Shown: one piece after another, positions 13,655-24,426 of the stretch
Layout of the letters: the number at the start of each line of letters is the position of its first letter
How positions within the stretch are numbered: position 1 is the stretch's first letter
NCBI RefSeq assembly: GCF_000001735.4
Contig: NC_003076.8
Coordinates: forward strand, 7,998,001-8,062,000
Source: Arabidopsis thaliana
Taxonomy: Eukaryota > Streptophyta > Magnoliopsida > Brassicales > Brassicaceae
Direction of reading: 5' to 3'
Length of the DNA: 64,000 nt
Program-made: the position numbers and the translations under genes
The notes under the pieces: model-generated
The model's database searches: none
Told to the model about the DNA's origin: nothing
The model's input: the letters and a program-made list of their open reading frames with translations, nothing else

Positions 13655-15241
13655 TGATTTTCTTCTTTTTGTAGTATCTTTGATGCACGATCAATGATTC
13701 AATGACCATTAATCTTTAGATAATTTATAAAAAAACTACATGTTATATATATTTACAATTCAACCACTAATTGTCATATTTTTTGTCAACTTAAATTAAT
13801 ATGTAACATGTAGCTATCGTTACGAAATCATTTAAAAGGGTTCTACATAATTTCTTATAAGTTTTGGTATTCAAATTAAAATGTTTTAAGTACAAGGATT
13901 CAACTGCAAAATCCATAAGTCTTATAGGAGTGGGTTCCTTCGAATGTTGTTTAAAGTTTAGAAACACTTACACGGAACCATATTTAGGACTAAGGAGTAG
14001 AACCGGTTCGCTACTCAGCACAAGTGCCATCAAACCGGGTCGTGTTCTGTGTAGAATTTCAAAAATAGCATCTAATAAACCGGATAAATGGGAACCTCAA
14101 ATTATGAATTTTATAAATTGTTATTTTCTTTTTTAGGCGACCAATGATGAATCACCAGCTCGTCATATTTTGTTGTTGTTAAAGGACGTCATATTACATA
14201 TACATGAGGTTAATAAAAAGGGTTAGAGAAATACTGAGAAAATAAAGATAGGATACTTACGTTACGTTACTTAATTATACAGAGATAGCCCTAACCTAAA
14301 AGAAACTCTTTTATAACTTGTAACATTTCTTTACGCGAATCTTGTTTCTTATCGAAACCGTAAAGTTTGTATATTTTCAAAGTCTAGTGAATTAATCCAT
14401 AGACAGTAATCAAAAATATATTAGTATATGCTCAATCCGGAATATAATGTATATTCTATAACTGAAAGGTAGCTAATAGTTACTAATTACTGCTAAAAAA
14501 AGAAGGTTACAAATAATCGTTAATGTCATTGTTGCTATTATTTGTGGTTGAGAAGTCATTGTTGTTCCATTTTCCTCAAAAATCATTTAAACGATTTGGT
14601 TACTAATTAAAACTTGGATTTTTTCCGTCCATGAGTGATATGCTGATAACTTTGCATTTTATTATCTCCGATATTATTCATCCATTTATAATTTAAGTTA
14701 CATCTCCATATAATCAATCTTGTTAACATTTCACGAAACAGTAGAAGGAGATGTCTTCAAAGAAATTCACAGTATGTATTTATGAGTAAGAAATTAATCC
14801 AATGTTTAATTAAATCTTGATCGAGATTCGAGTATTGTGAATACGAACTTATGTATACATCAATTGCGATGAATTTGTTAAAAGTTTCACATTTAATATG
14901 GAACATCTCTTTTACTGTTTTACATATGTCAAACGGTAGTACGTTATGTAATAGTCATCACGTTTTTGTTTTTTCGTTTAGTATATATAGATTTGCGTTT
15001 ATACTTTATAGTACTTATTGCAGTTGTTGTTCTTAATAGGTTTTGCTGTTTTGTGCTTAATATAGTAAACTTGTACTAGTTTGGTTGTGTTCCCACAAGA
15101 ATAAAAGTTTCAAATACTTCGCTTTTATTACAATCTGTATTGAACAATTAATTTTACATCTTAAATTATTCAATGATTCAGCGTTCTAATTGTGAAATCA
15201 ATATGACAAAAATTTAGGGTTTTAATAGCAATTCGAGTCAC
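13655..15241. other. REM1.4 upstream region / HMA-gene 3' flank
   Basis: About 1.6 kb, AT-rich. A 90-codon open frame at 13864-14136 has no motif I recognise, no splice context and no GC rise, so I do not call it a gene. No element ends were found. Confidence 0.5.
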
Positions 15242-16129
15242 TTATTTCTTAGGTTCTTCTTCTTTCTGCTCTTCCTTCTTCTCCTCTTTCTTTTCCTCTT
15301 TCTTCTCTTCCTTCTTCTCTTCTTTCTTCTCTTCTTTTGCCGGTCCAACCGATATCAAATCGACTTTACCAACCTTCTTCAACTTCTTCACCACCGCAAC
15401 CGCATCCATCAAACCGATCACCGTCAATTTTTGATCCTTCATATCCGCTGCTATGGAATCAACTCCTGCTTAACAAAATCCTCTTAGCATATGAACTACT
15501 ACATTGTATCATCTTTGGTCATACATTCGTCGTTTTAAATCTAAAGCAAATGGAACACTTGCTATAACACATTCCATAATACGTTTTCGAATTTACCGAG
15601 TCAGCCTTAACTAAGCCCAAACTAAACCTGCTTTTTCCGGCCCATAAAATACGGGCTTTCAAAATGTTCAGAATATCATTTCGTTGACTATATGTGTCAA
15701 AAAGGTCAAATAATCCAAGCTCTCAAGATTCTGACGCAATTATACTACAATCGAGCTAGATTTCATACCGATTGTTTCACATAACTTTAGCTAAAAATGG
15801 TAATTTAGTGAGTGAAAACACCAGCAGCAAACTTGATTAATCCTTTCTTTTTGTTTTTTCAAATCCTAAAAATCTGAAAAGTACAATAATAAACAGAAAC
15901 AAGAATTGAAATTCAATCAAAAAGTAGTTAAAGAAAAGAAGAAGTAGTAGGAAGAAATAATCACCGAAGATATCAGCTGCAGCTTCTATGGCTTTCTGCT
16001 TCGTCTTATCATCAGTCATGGTTAAAACCTTCAGCACCACTTTCTATAAAAGTAAAACCAATTTAGGAGGAAGAGATCAATCATATTCAAACTTTAAAAT
16101 CAAATGAGAAAAAAACAAACCTGAGCCAT
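15242..16129 (-). CDS. Small HMA-fold ('copper transport family') protein without CxxC
   Basis: Three exons: 16121-16129 (MAQ only), 15965-16043, 15242-15465, total 312 nt (103 aa), as I recall for At5g23760. The pattern [44 protein letters not shown] matches the beta-alpha-beta start of heavy-metal-associated domains. The loop that normally carries MxCxxC reads TMTDDKTKQ, and the protein has no cysteine. After about residue 72 the chain is almost entirely Lys and Glu (repeated EEKK units) and ends EEEPKK, so it lacks the CaaX prenylation box of HIPP proteins. Metal binding through cysteines is therefore unlikely; such domains in plants can serve as protein-binding modules. The second intron is about 500 bp. 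Confidence 0.9.
15256..15340 (-). repeat. Lys-Glu coding repeat
   Basis: A purine-rich GAAGAGAAGAAG-type run (a pyrimidine run on the plus strand) encodes about six KEEK units at the C-terminus of the HMA-fold protein. Such tracts change length by slippage. Confidence 0.85.
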
Positions 16130-16512
16130 TTCGTCTGGGATCTTGGAGAAATAAGAGGAAGAGAAGAGATCGAGAAAATATAGAGTTTGATATTTTTTTT
16201 TATAAAGCAAAAATTATAATTTAGTGGGAATAAACAAAAAAAAGGGTATTGAATATATTGATTGACAATTGACAAAAGTTAGTGTTTGTGGTGGCTTTTG
16301 GTAGAGGATGAGAACATGTGACGTATGTTTCAATGTAATGGACAGCTCTGCTATACTCTTATACTTCGCCTACTTTTTCTAAAGTTGTTTTGTTTTTATC
16401 TCTTCACTTAAAAGTACTCAGACACAAGTGGTTGGTTCTTGTTTTTTCAAGTTAACTAAGCTAAGTCAAAGCTAAACATCATTCATCATCCATATAGATT
16501 AAACCATCTTTT
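16130..16512. other. HMA gene promoter / DUF8 3' flank
   Basis: A short spacer between two minus-strand genes. It is AT-rich and no further feature is seen. Confidence 0.5.
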
Positions 16513-18755
16513 TTACCATGGAGCTGATGCTGTTGCCAGAAACTCAAGCTTCACATCATCGAGCTGTTGGACAATCTTTGCTGCACATGACTTACTTTGA
16601 GCTATCTCTTTGTCCATCTCTTCATTTAGCCTTTGCAGCTCAAGAATCTTGCGTTTGTTCTCAGCTTTTACGCTCTCTTTCTCTGCGGTCACTTTCTCGG
16701 CATCTTTGAGTTCCTCTGTTTTCTTTGATTGTCTATCTCTGAGAGACAACAGCTTATTGATCCGTGACTGAGGTGCTTTTACATTGAACCCGTGTTTCTC
16801 TAACTCGGCAAAAGAATTAGTGAGGCTTATAAAAAAGCTTATGGGATCGTTGTGTTGCAGAGCTTTGACTTCATCAAGTAAACCAAAAAAGGTAAGCATC
16901 ATACCAACCGCAGACATTTCACGGGAGTCTTCTCTACTCTCCACCAATAATGGGCTGAAATGAGGACTCTGTGGGACTGTTTTAAACACCTCCATTGATT
17001 CTAGTGTCTCCCAAATTCGTAACTTCTTCTCAAAGGGTAAAACCATTGTTGTATCCTTTGGTTTGTCTTGCTCAACACTAGCAACACAACCAAGGTTTTC
17101 TTCTCTTTTCCTCTTTCGATTGTTATCTTCGCTATTTTCCTGCATAGAAATTCAAAATCGCAAATGGTGAACAATCATTCAATAGATAAATAACAGTCAA
17201 GAGAATTAAGAATAAGCCACCAACTAACAAACTACCAAGAAAGTGAGAATGATAACTTGATAATGTTAAAAGTGAAGAATTAACTTTACATTCTCTAGCG
17301 TTGAATCGTTTCCCGAGCCATTCTGATTCCTTGGAAGTGTCTTCTTGGAGAGTGCCTTTCTTTGAGTTCCAGCCTCTATTTGTTTCAACGGTGGTGTAAT
17401 TATGCCCGGAGGTGGAGTTAAAGGTGGATCAGATTCATTTGCTAGAAACAAGTGACATTATAAGATCAATTTTCATGATACATAAGAGTGTTACCAACTT
17501 ACCATTCCTCACAGAATCACCGGTCTTATCTCCTGATCCCTGAGTAAACGACAATTCCCTTGTCTGCAACACCTAACCAAAATCAAAAACCACAACAGTG
17601 AGATAACAATACAAGGACTCTAAATGCAAACCATCATTACACATCTAAGAAATGCAGTCAGAAATAAGTGAAAATAAACTGTTAAATACCTTCCAAACGC
17701 CATCTTCCCACACCTTCAAAGGCCTAAGATCCGACTGCTTGAACGTTAATTGCTTCTTTGTAGATTCCAAACGCACAAAATACCATTTCTGAGAGAGTGT
17801 TCCTATCGCTCGCTCTTGACTTCCCATCACTCGTCCATGACGCCACCCCATACCATCAAGAAACACCTCTACGTTTTCCTCCAACTGATACTCGTCAACT
17901 GATACTGGTATAGGCCTAAGACTAGACAAATCAACGGTTTTGTTGGGTCTTGCCTTTTTTCCCTCGCAGCTAAAGGACTTATCCTTGACAATATATTTAT
18001 ACTCATCATCCTCTTTAAACTCTTTAATAACCATTGAAGGAACCCAAACGACTTCACCTTCATTTATCTTAGAACTCACTTCCACCATTGTTCCAGGACT
18101 AAACATAGGCTCTTCAGCCAACCGTCTCAAGAACTAACAGTAAAGTTAAAGTCTTTCATTATGCTTTCACTACCAAAGTATCCAAAACATTAGAAAAAAA
18201 CACAAAACTTTCGATAACATTACTGATTTCAGACAAAATCCAATTACCTTTCGATAATGTTTCGATACCATATCCCAAAATGTATATCCACTATCATCGA
18301 GCCACTGAAGATGAGGCCTCAAAAGCTTTCTCTCAAACAGAATAACATCAGGTATTGAATCAAAGCACACCAAACACTTGCCAACATCAATCTCTTTGAC
18401 CACAAAACCAGTGACCCACGCATCTTTATAATCAGCTTCGACGATGGAGCCTATCTTGATAGGAATGCTATCTAACAAATGTTTTGGCGGAACGGGTCGA
18501 CACAAGACTTTGTAGGTGTAGGTCTTCAAGAGTACTCGAGAAGTCGTCCTTAAGCAACCGAACACAGAGTACACTGCGTTTAGATTTGGGACTCTTTGGA
18601 GGTTTTGCCTCGACGATGGCTTTGTACCAAACGTCTTCTAAGATATTTCGACTTCTAAACGTAAGATGATAAGATCTCGGATCCTTTTTATTATAGATTT
18701 CGAATTCACAACCTTCCTCCATGGAAGGTCTTTCACTCCCAGCACGCCTCACCAT
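16513..18755 (-). CDS. DUF8: Agenet/DUF724 protein, copy 1 (DUF8), with a frame break in exon 1
   Basis: Exons by homology with the neighbouring copies: 18248-18755, 17690-18133, 17503-17572 (or from 17563), 17290-17441, 16513-17139. If the frame were intact the protein would be about 599 aa: agenet modules 1-2 (EEGCEFEIY...VWYKAIVEAK; IGSIVEADYKDAWVTGFVV), modules 3-4 (SPGTMVEVSSK...WVPSMVIKEF; NVEVFLDGMGWRHGRV), a polar linker, and a C-terminal DUF724 domain that looks coiled-coil. Agenet modules are Tudor-like and may read chromatin marks. Exon 1 is 508 nt, one more than a multiple of three. The frame from the ATG runs out at 18468, while the conserved second half (YKVLCRPVPP) lies in another frame beginning near 18510. 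I know this locus as At5g23770. The real product may start downstream or be truncated. Confidence 0.8.
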
Positions 18756-19290
18756 GCTTGATTACTCACAGTAAACAAATAAAAATCCAACCTTTTTGTA
18801 GAAACACAAAAACTGAAAGAAGTTTCTTCTTCAGAAACCCAGAAACCAAAGAGATAAAGAAAGAACAAGCTTCTCTTCTTTAGTTTCTTCCTAATTAGTC
18901 AATTCACACTAGTACCGATGAAAAGCTAAAATGTCGAATTTGTTTCCTATTTTTATTTAGTTTTGGGTTTTCTTGTTTTTTTGGAAAATAACCAATCTAA
19001 GTTTTAGAAATTTGAAGCTTTTAAAGTTGTTGTATTCCAAAACAATGAAATGGATGTTGATATTTGTTGGTATTGGTTAATGTATACACATTTATAAGTG
19101 TAACATATGCTTTTGGACAAAATTTAGTGTTTCCTAACGGTCACAAGTTTTAAACCTCTTGGGACAAAAAAAACCAGACTAATAACAATCCATTCATCAT
19201 CAAAAGGGGAGAAGGCAACGAAGTCTTTTCAATTACATATTATGTCTAAGTGCAAAATAGAGATTAGATTAGAAGTCACTAAACTTTTTT
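18756..19290. other. DUF8 promoter / DUF9 3' flank
   Basis: AT-rich spacer. The part near 19010-19080 resembles 26940-27000, upstream of the DUF10 copy, so promoter sequence was duplicated with the gene. The 19190-19290 segment resembles 24340-24430, so 3' flanks were copied too. Confidence 0.6.
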
Positions 19291-21354
19291 TTACCATGGA
19301 GCCGATGCAGTTGTTTGAAACTGAAGTTCCACATCTTCAAGTTGTTGGACAATCTTCGCTGCACATGACTTACTCTGAGCTATCTCTTTATCTACCTCCT
19401 CATTCAGCCTCTGCAGCTCTAGAATCTTGCGTTCGTTCTCAATCTTTATGCTCTCTTTTTCTGCAGTCACTTTCTCAGCACCTTTGAGTTCATCCATTTT
19501 CATTGATTGCTTACCTCTAAGAGACAACAGCTTACTGATCCGTGACTGAGGTGCCTTTACATTGAACCCGTGTTTCTCTAGCTCGCAAAAGTTATTACTG
19601 AGGCTTATCAATGAGCTTATGGAATTGTCGTGTTGCAGAGATTTGACTTCCTCAAGTAAACAAGGAAAGGTGAGCATCATCCCAACCGCAGACATTTCAC
19701 GGCAATCTTCTCTAGTCTCAACCAACGGGCTGAAATGAGGACTTTGTGGGACTGTCTCCACTGATTCAAGTGTCTTCCAAATTGACAACTTCTTTTCAAA
19801 TGGCAAAGTCATTGTTGTGTCCTCAACACTAGCATCAGAACAAAGGCTTTCTTCTCTTTTCCTTTTTCGATTAATATCTTCACTATTTTCCTGCATAAAA
19901 AGTTCAAAGGTTCACTATCATTCAAACAATAAAAAAAGAGGATTAAGATGATTAGCCACCACCTAACAAACTACCAAGAAAGTGCGAATAATAACGTTAA
20001 AGTGAAGAATTAACTTTACATTCTCTCGTGTTGAATCGTTCACTGAAGCATTCTGATTCCTCGGAAGTGTCTTTCTTTGAGTTTCAGCCTCTATTTGTTT
20101 CAACGGTGGTGTAGTTATGCCCGGACGTGGAGTTACCGGTGGATCAGATTCATTTGCTGGAAAACAGTGACATTATAAGATCAATTGTCATACAGAAATT
20201 GAAAATGGATTAAGAGAATCTGTTAGATTTTGGAGAGTGTTACAAACTTACCATTCCTCACAGAATCACTGGTCTCATCTCCTGATCCCTGAGTTAACGA
20301 CGATTCCCTTGTCTGCAACATCTAACAGAGATCAAAAACCACAACAGGAAGATAATAACACAAAGACTCCCAGTGCAAACCATCATTCAACATCTAAGAA
20401 ATGCAGTCAAAGGAGCAAACATTTGCTGAAGTTCTAAAGCTGAAACGGCAGTCTCATATTTTCAAAATGCTTGCAAACAGTTCACACAAATTAGTCATTA
20501 TCGACAATAATCTAGTGTTGACTGAAACCAGTGCAAAGAAAACGTTAAATACCTTCCAAACACCATCTTCCCACACCTGCAAAGGCCTAAGATCTGACTG
20601 TTTGAATGATATTTGCTTCTTTGTAGCCTCTAACAGCACTATATAACATTTCTGAGAGAGATTTCCCATCACTCGTCCTTGACTTACCATCACTCGTCCT
20701 TGACTTAACATCACTCGTTCTTGAATTTTCATCACTCGTCCTTGACGCCATCCCATACCATCATGAAACACCTCTACGTATTCCTTTAATTGATACTCTT
20801 CAACCGAAATAGAAGGCGGTGTAGGCCTAAGACTACACAAATCAACGGTTTTGTTGAGTCTTGCAGCCTTATTACCCTTGCAGCTGAAGGACTTATCATA
20901 AACCCTGACAATATACTTATACTCATCATCTTCCTTAAACTCTTTAATAACCACTGCAGGAACCCAAACGACTTCTTTGTTATTTATCTTAGAACTCACT
21001 TCCACCGTTGTTCCAGGACTAAACATAGGCGCTTTAGCTAACCGCCACAAGAACTAACAAAAAAGTTAAAGTCTTTCATTATTCTTTCACACCCAAAGTA
21101 TCCAAAACAATAGAAAAGAGAAATCTTTAAGTTCGCTAAGAGGAGTCAAAAGAGAAATCTTTGTCATTGTCTTTTAGTTCGCTAGGAGTCAAAGAGAAAT
21201 CTTTAAACAACCGAACACAGAGTTCTTCACTTAGCGGTTTTGACTCGATAATGGCTTTGTACCAAACGCCGTCAGTGCCATTGTTTTTATAAAAGATTTC
21301 AACTTCACAACCTTCACTCAGTGATTGCCATTCACTGGAAACATGCCTCCACAT
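19291..21354 (-). CDS. DUF9: Agenet/DUF724 protein, copy 2 (DUF9), lacking agenet module 2
   Basis: Exons 2-5 are clear: 20553-21053, 20252-20321, 20020-20156, 19291-19890. They encode agenet modules 3-4, the linker and the DUF724 domain. The first exon opens at the ATG 21354 (MWRHVSSEWQSLSEGCEVEI) and encodes module 1. After VRLFKDF it passes into a local duplication and meets a stop at 21136. The roughly 300 nt that encode module 2 in the other two copies are absent. No strong donor in phase lies before that stop; a weak one (GTTCGG near 21216) would keep phase. Module 4 carries four 7-residue repeats (QGRVM-type), where the other copies have one. I recall this locus as At5g23780. It is either a shortened protein or a gene in decay. 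Confidence 0.75.
20667..20750 (-). repeat. 4 x 21-bp coding minisatellite in DUF9
   Basis: Four head-to-tail 21-bp units (plus-strand start CATCACTCGTCCTTGA) at 20667, 20688, 20709 and 20730. They add seven-residue units of the form QGRVMxx to agenet module 4. DUF8 and DUF10 have a single unit here. The phase is kept. Confidence 0.92.
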
Positions 21355-22182
21355 GCTAGATTGATTACTCACAGAAAAAAACGGATAAACCCTAACTTCT
21401 TTAAAGAAAAAATCCAAACTTTTTTGTAGAAAAAACTAAAATTGAAAAAAGAAACTTACTTTACTTTTGTTCATGAGAAACCCAAGAGATAAGTAAGAGC
21501 AAGCTTCTCGGTAATCACAGTCGCAGTTACTACGAATGGAAGAAGACGTTTAAATATATAAAAGACAATTTGGGGTGAAAATATAAAATAAAGTTAAGTT
21601 TGGGGTTTTTTGTGATTAAATTTGGACATGTGCATATATTTCTTACCGTTTAACCAAAAAAAAGAAGTCAATTTTTTTTTATTTTTTATTTTAACAAATT
21701 AATTTCATTGATAGAATGCGTGATCATAATGCAAAGCTGTTGTTATGATTGCGGGTACATAGTAGTGAAATTTAAAACTCTGATTTGGTGGAAGGCTGTG
21801 CTTTGCGAGAAGTCAAATTCTTGTTATATCCCTTAATATTGATCATCATTCATTAACTACCATTTGTTGATATATCAAATTTATTTTCGAATCAAAGAAT
21901 GTAATTAAGTTGATTATTAAAAAAGAAAGAACGAATAGAACAGAGTTAAAGCCAAATTCTTATTATTGATTATAAAAGATAGACATAAAGGGTAGTCGAG
22001 GTCGACACTGACAAAATACTTAAACACAAGACCACTCACATCTAATCTCACAAACATAAAACTTAAACGAGGTTGCTATATATAAATTATGATAAAATTT
22101 TATATATATAGCTTAACCTTTCACTAAAACAATAACAAAACGAAAATAAAAGTTGCAAACAGCCTCCACATAAAAGGATTGG
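21355..22182. other. DUF9 upstream region / GolS5 3' flank
   Basis: Promoter side of DUF9 (homologous to the start region of DUF8 near 18770-18830) and the AT-rich 3' flank of GolS5. No gene is seen. Confidence 0.5.
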
Positions 22183-23597
22183 TTATGCGGCGGAAGGGGC
22201 AAGGCTTGTTAGGACATCGCCAACAAGTTTCTTGGAAGCCAAGGTTGCAGTGACCGGATTCAGCTTGGACTCAGTCTCGACGAAATTCTTGTAGTCTAAA
22301 CTCGAATCTTCGTAAATCTCCCACCACTTCTTCACCAACATTTTTATGTCTTCTCGATCCATATGCTCTTCAGCTTCATCGAATTTCCAAGGCTTCGAAC
22401 CCTATAAAATTGATTTTAGATACAAATGGTTTTAGTAATAAGAATATGTATTTACATATCTGTAGAAAAAAAGTTTAAAAAACGAACATTAGCACAATAG
22501 TGAACAACACTGATTTGGTCAAGGTCAATGTGTTCGGGATGACGCCAAAGCATAGCCATTACGAGGTTGTAGGTCGAAGGGATTGGCTTGTAAATGTCTC
22601 TGAAGTATATATTCAGAAAGTCCTAACAAAAATAAACAATATTATCAGAGTCCGTAACAAAATATAATAAAGTCAAATCAAATGATAGAAAATCCGTAAA
22701 AAATCGTACCTGCTCGGCAAAATAAGTTGGAGTGGTGATTTGAACAACACGAAGGAGATCCTCGTAAGTGACAAGATTTGGTCCAAAAACCAACATACCG
22801 GCGTTGAAATATACCGGCGGTGGAGCACCTAAACTTTCAACAGGCCAAGTTACCTTTTCAGGTGACTGTTGGCAATAACCGATCTTGTATTGAGGAGTTT
22901 TGGACCAAGACACCTCACAAAAGCAGTCTTTGACTGCGTACAAGTAGCCACGAGGAGTATCGAAAAGATGATCAATGTTCTTAAACACTTGTATGTCTCC
23001 ATCTAGATATATCATCTTCTCATACTCCACAAACTGCATTTATATGTTAATAACTCGTTAAATATCTGTGACAATAAATGGTGTAATATATATACATAGA
23101 CTTTTTTTTTTTTTGAAGCATAATTTATATATGGTTTTTGCAATGTTAGTGACAATAGGCGTTATCATGCTTAAACCCACGTATCACTCAAGGTATATGG
23201 TAATAATATTGACAAAATATAATACGGTAATATTATATTTATACACTCAGTTTATATTAAGTAAGATATTTACCTCCCAAATACGAAGTTTGGAGTAGTT
23301 GATAACGTAATAAGCCATAGAATAACCGGTCGTGTTCTCCGGAGGATAGACCGGTTCGATGTCACGGATGATGCATCCCTGATCCACTAAGATTTGACGA
23401 TGTTCCTCAGGCACGTCAGGGAGAGTCGCCACAACGAGTGGATAAGCTGATTTCACTTTACGAAGACCTTTGGCTAGACCAACTACAAGCATCCAGTAGT
23501 CTTTGTTTCCGGCGAGGAAAGTTACGTAAGCCCGTTCCACACCTTCATGGCTCACCGTAACGTCAGCTTCGATCCTCTTCTCGACAGTCATCGTCAT
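22183..23597 (-). CDS. GolS5: Galactinol synthase 5
   Basis: Four exons: 23274-23597, 22710-23033, 22488-22622, 22183-22401, total 1002 nt (333 aa). It is a GT8-family enzyme that moves galactose from UDP-galactose to myo-inositol, giving galactinol, the first committed step to raffinose-family oligosaccharides, in the cytosol. Seen: AYVTFLAGNKDYWMLVVGLAKGLRK near the N-terminus, the DxD metal/nucleotide motif in YLDGDIQVF (about D119-D121), FNAGMLVF, HYCANGSKPWKF, and the C-terminal pentapeptide APSAA, a hallmark of plant galactinol synthases. The start is the ATG at 23597 (MTMTVEKR); the frame runs open 18 nt further but has no ATG there. It interrupts the DUF724 array. I recall it as At5g23790. 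Confidence 0.96.
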
Positions 23598-23700
23598 TTG
23601 GGCTAACTCAAACAAATAAAAGGAAGATTAGTGTCTTTAGTAGGTATAGGATTTTTTGTTTTAGTTGTGATCTGATAAAGAGAGAAGATACACTGTCCTA

Positions 23701-23708
23701 TTATATAA
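23701..23708 (-). promoter_or_regulatory. Candidate TATA box of GolS5
   Basis: CTTATATAA on the minus strand, about 105 bp upstream of the ATG, in an otherwise GC-richer patch. Confidence 0.55.
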
Positions 23709-24426
23709 GGGAGCGAGAGGGAGCGGTGGAATTAAATGTGATGCAGATTTAATTACAGAATGTTGGAAATTTTCTTTCTTTGGTAACGTTTTTAAAGCTA
23801 GTGAATTTCTTACAAAGATTGAAATCGGAGAGAATTAAGAAAATTATGAATCTAAAATTGGAACAAATATGGAAATGAGGATAAATCATTTATATATATA
23901 TTTGCACATCTGGATTAAATAAGCAAGGATAAAGAAAAATGAATCCAAACTTTTAATAAATATGGAAATGGGATTAATTCATGGATTAAAATCGGTGCAT
24001 TAAATGTTTGATATATATGGCATATATTACCATGTATTGACTGCCATATTGAATTATTCGTTATGAGGATAATTCATCATATATATTTGCGCATTTTGGA
24101 TATTGCCATGTGTTATCTACTTCTCTTATTGAAGTTTTCGTTACGATTTTTTGTAGTTTTTTTTTGTGTGTAAATTATTCTAGCTAGGTAGGCCAATCGT
24201 ATACGGAAATTGGGCTTATGTTGAACGGAAAGCCCATTTAGGCCTAAAGAGAGATGAAAATCGAATCAAACGCAAGATCACTTCCCTAGAAAATGTAAAA
24301 AGCAAACTTTTTTTACAGATTTAAAACTAAACATCTATTCATCATCCAAAAGGGCCAACGAAGTCCTTTCAGCTACATATAATCTAAGTGCAAAATAGAG
24401 ATTAGATTAGTGGTCACTAATTTTTT
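23709..24426. other. GolS5 upstream / DUF10 3' flank
   Basis: AT-rich. A pair of inverted GGGCTTA / AAGCCCA motifs sits at about 24213-24238. The last 90 bp resemble the DUF9 3' flank. No gene is seen. Confidence 0.5.

Noticed and set aside
13864-14136. 90-codon open frame between REM1.4 and the HMA gene
   Set aside because: No domain, no GC or codon signal, no clear promoter, and the flanks are equally AT-rich. Frames of this length arise by chance.
24213-24238. Inverted GGGCTTA/AAGCCCA pair as a terminator or site II promoter
   Set aside because: Stem of only about seven bases, no gene start nearby on a fitting strand, and common in such sequence.
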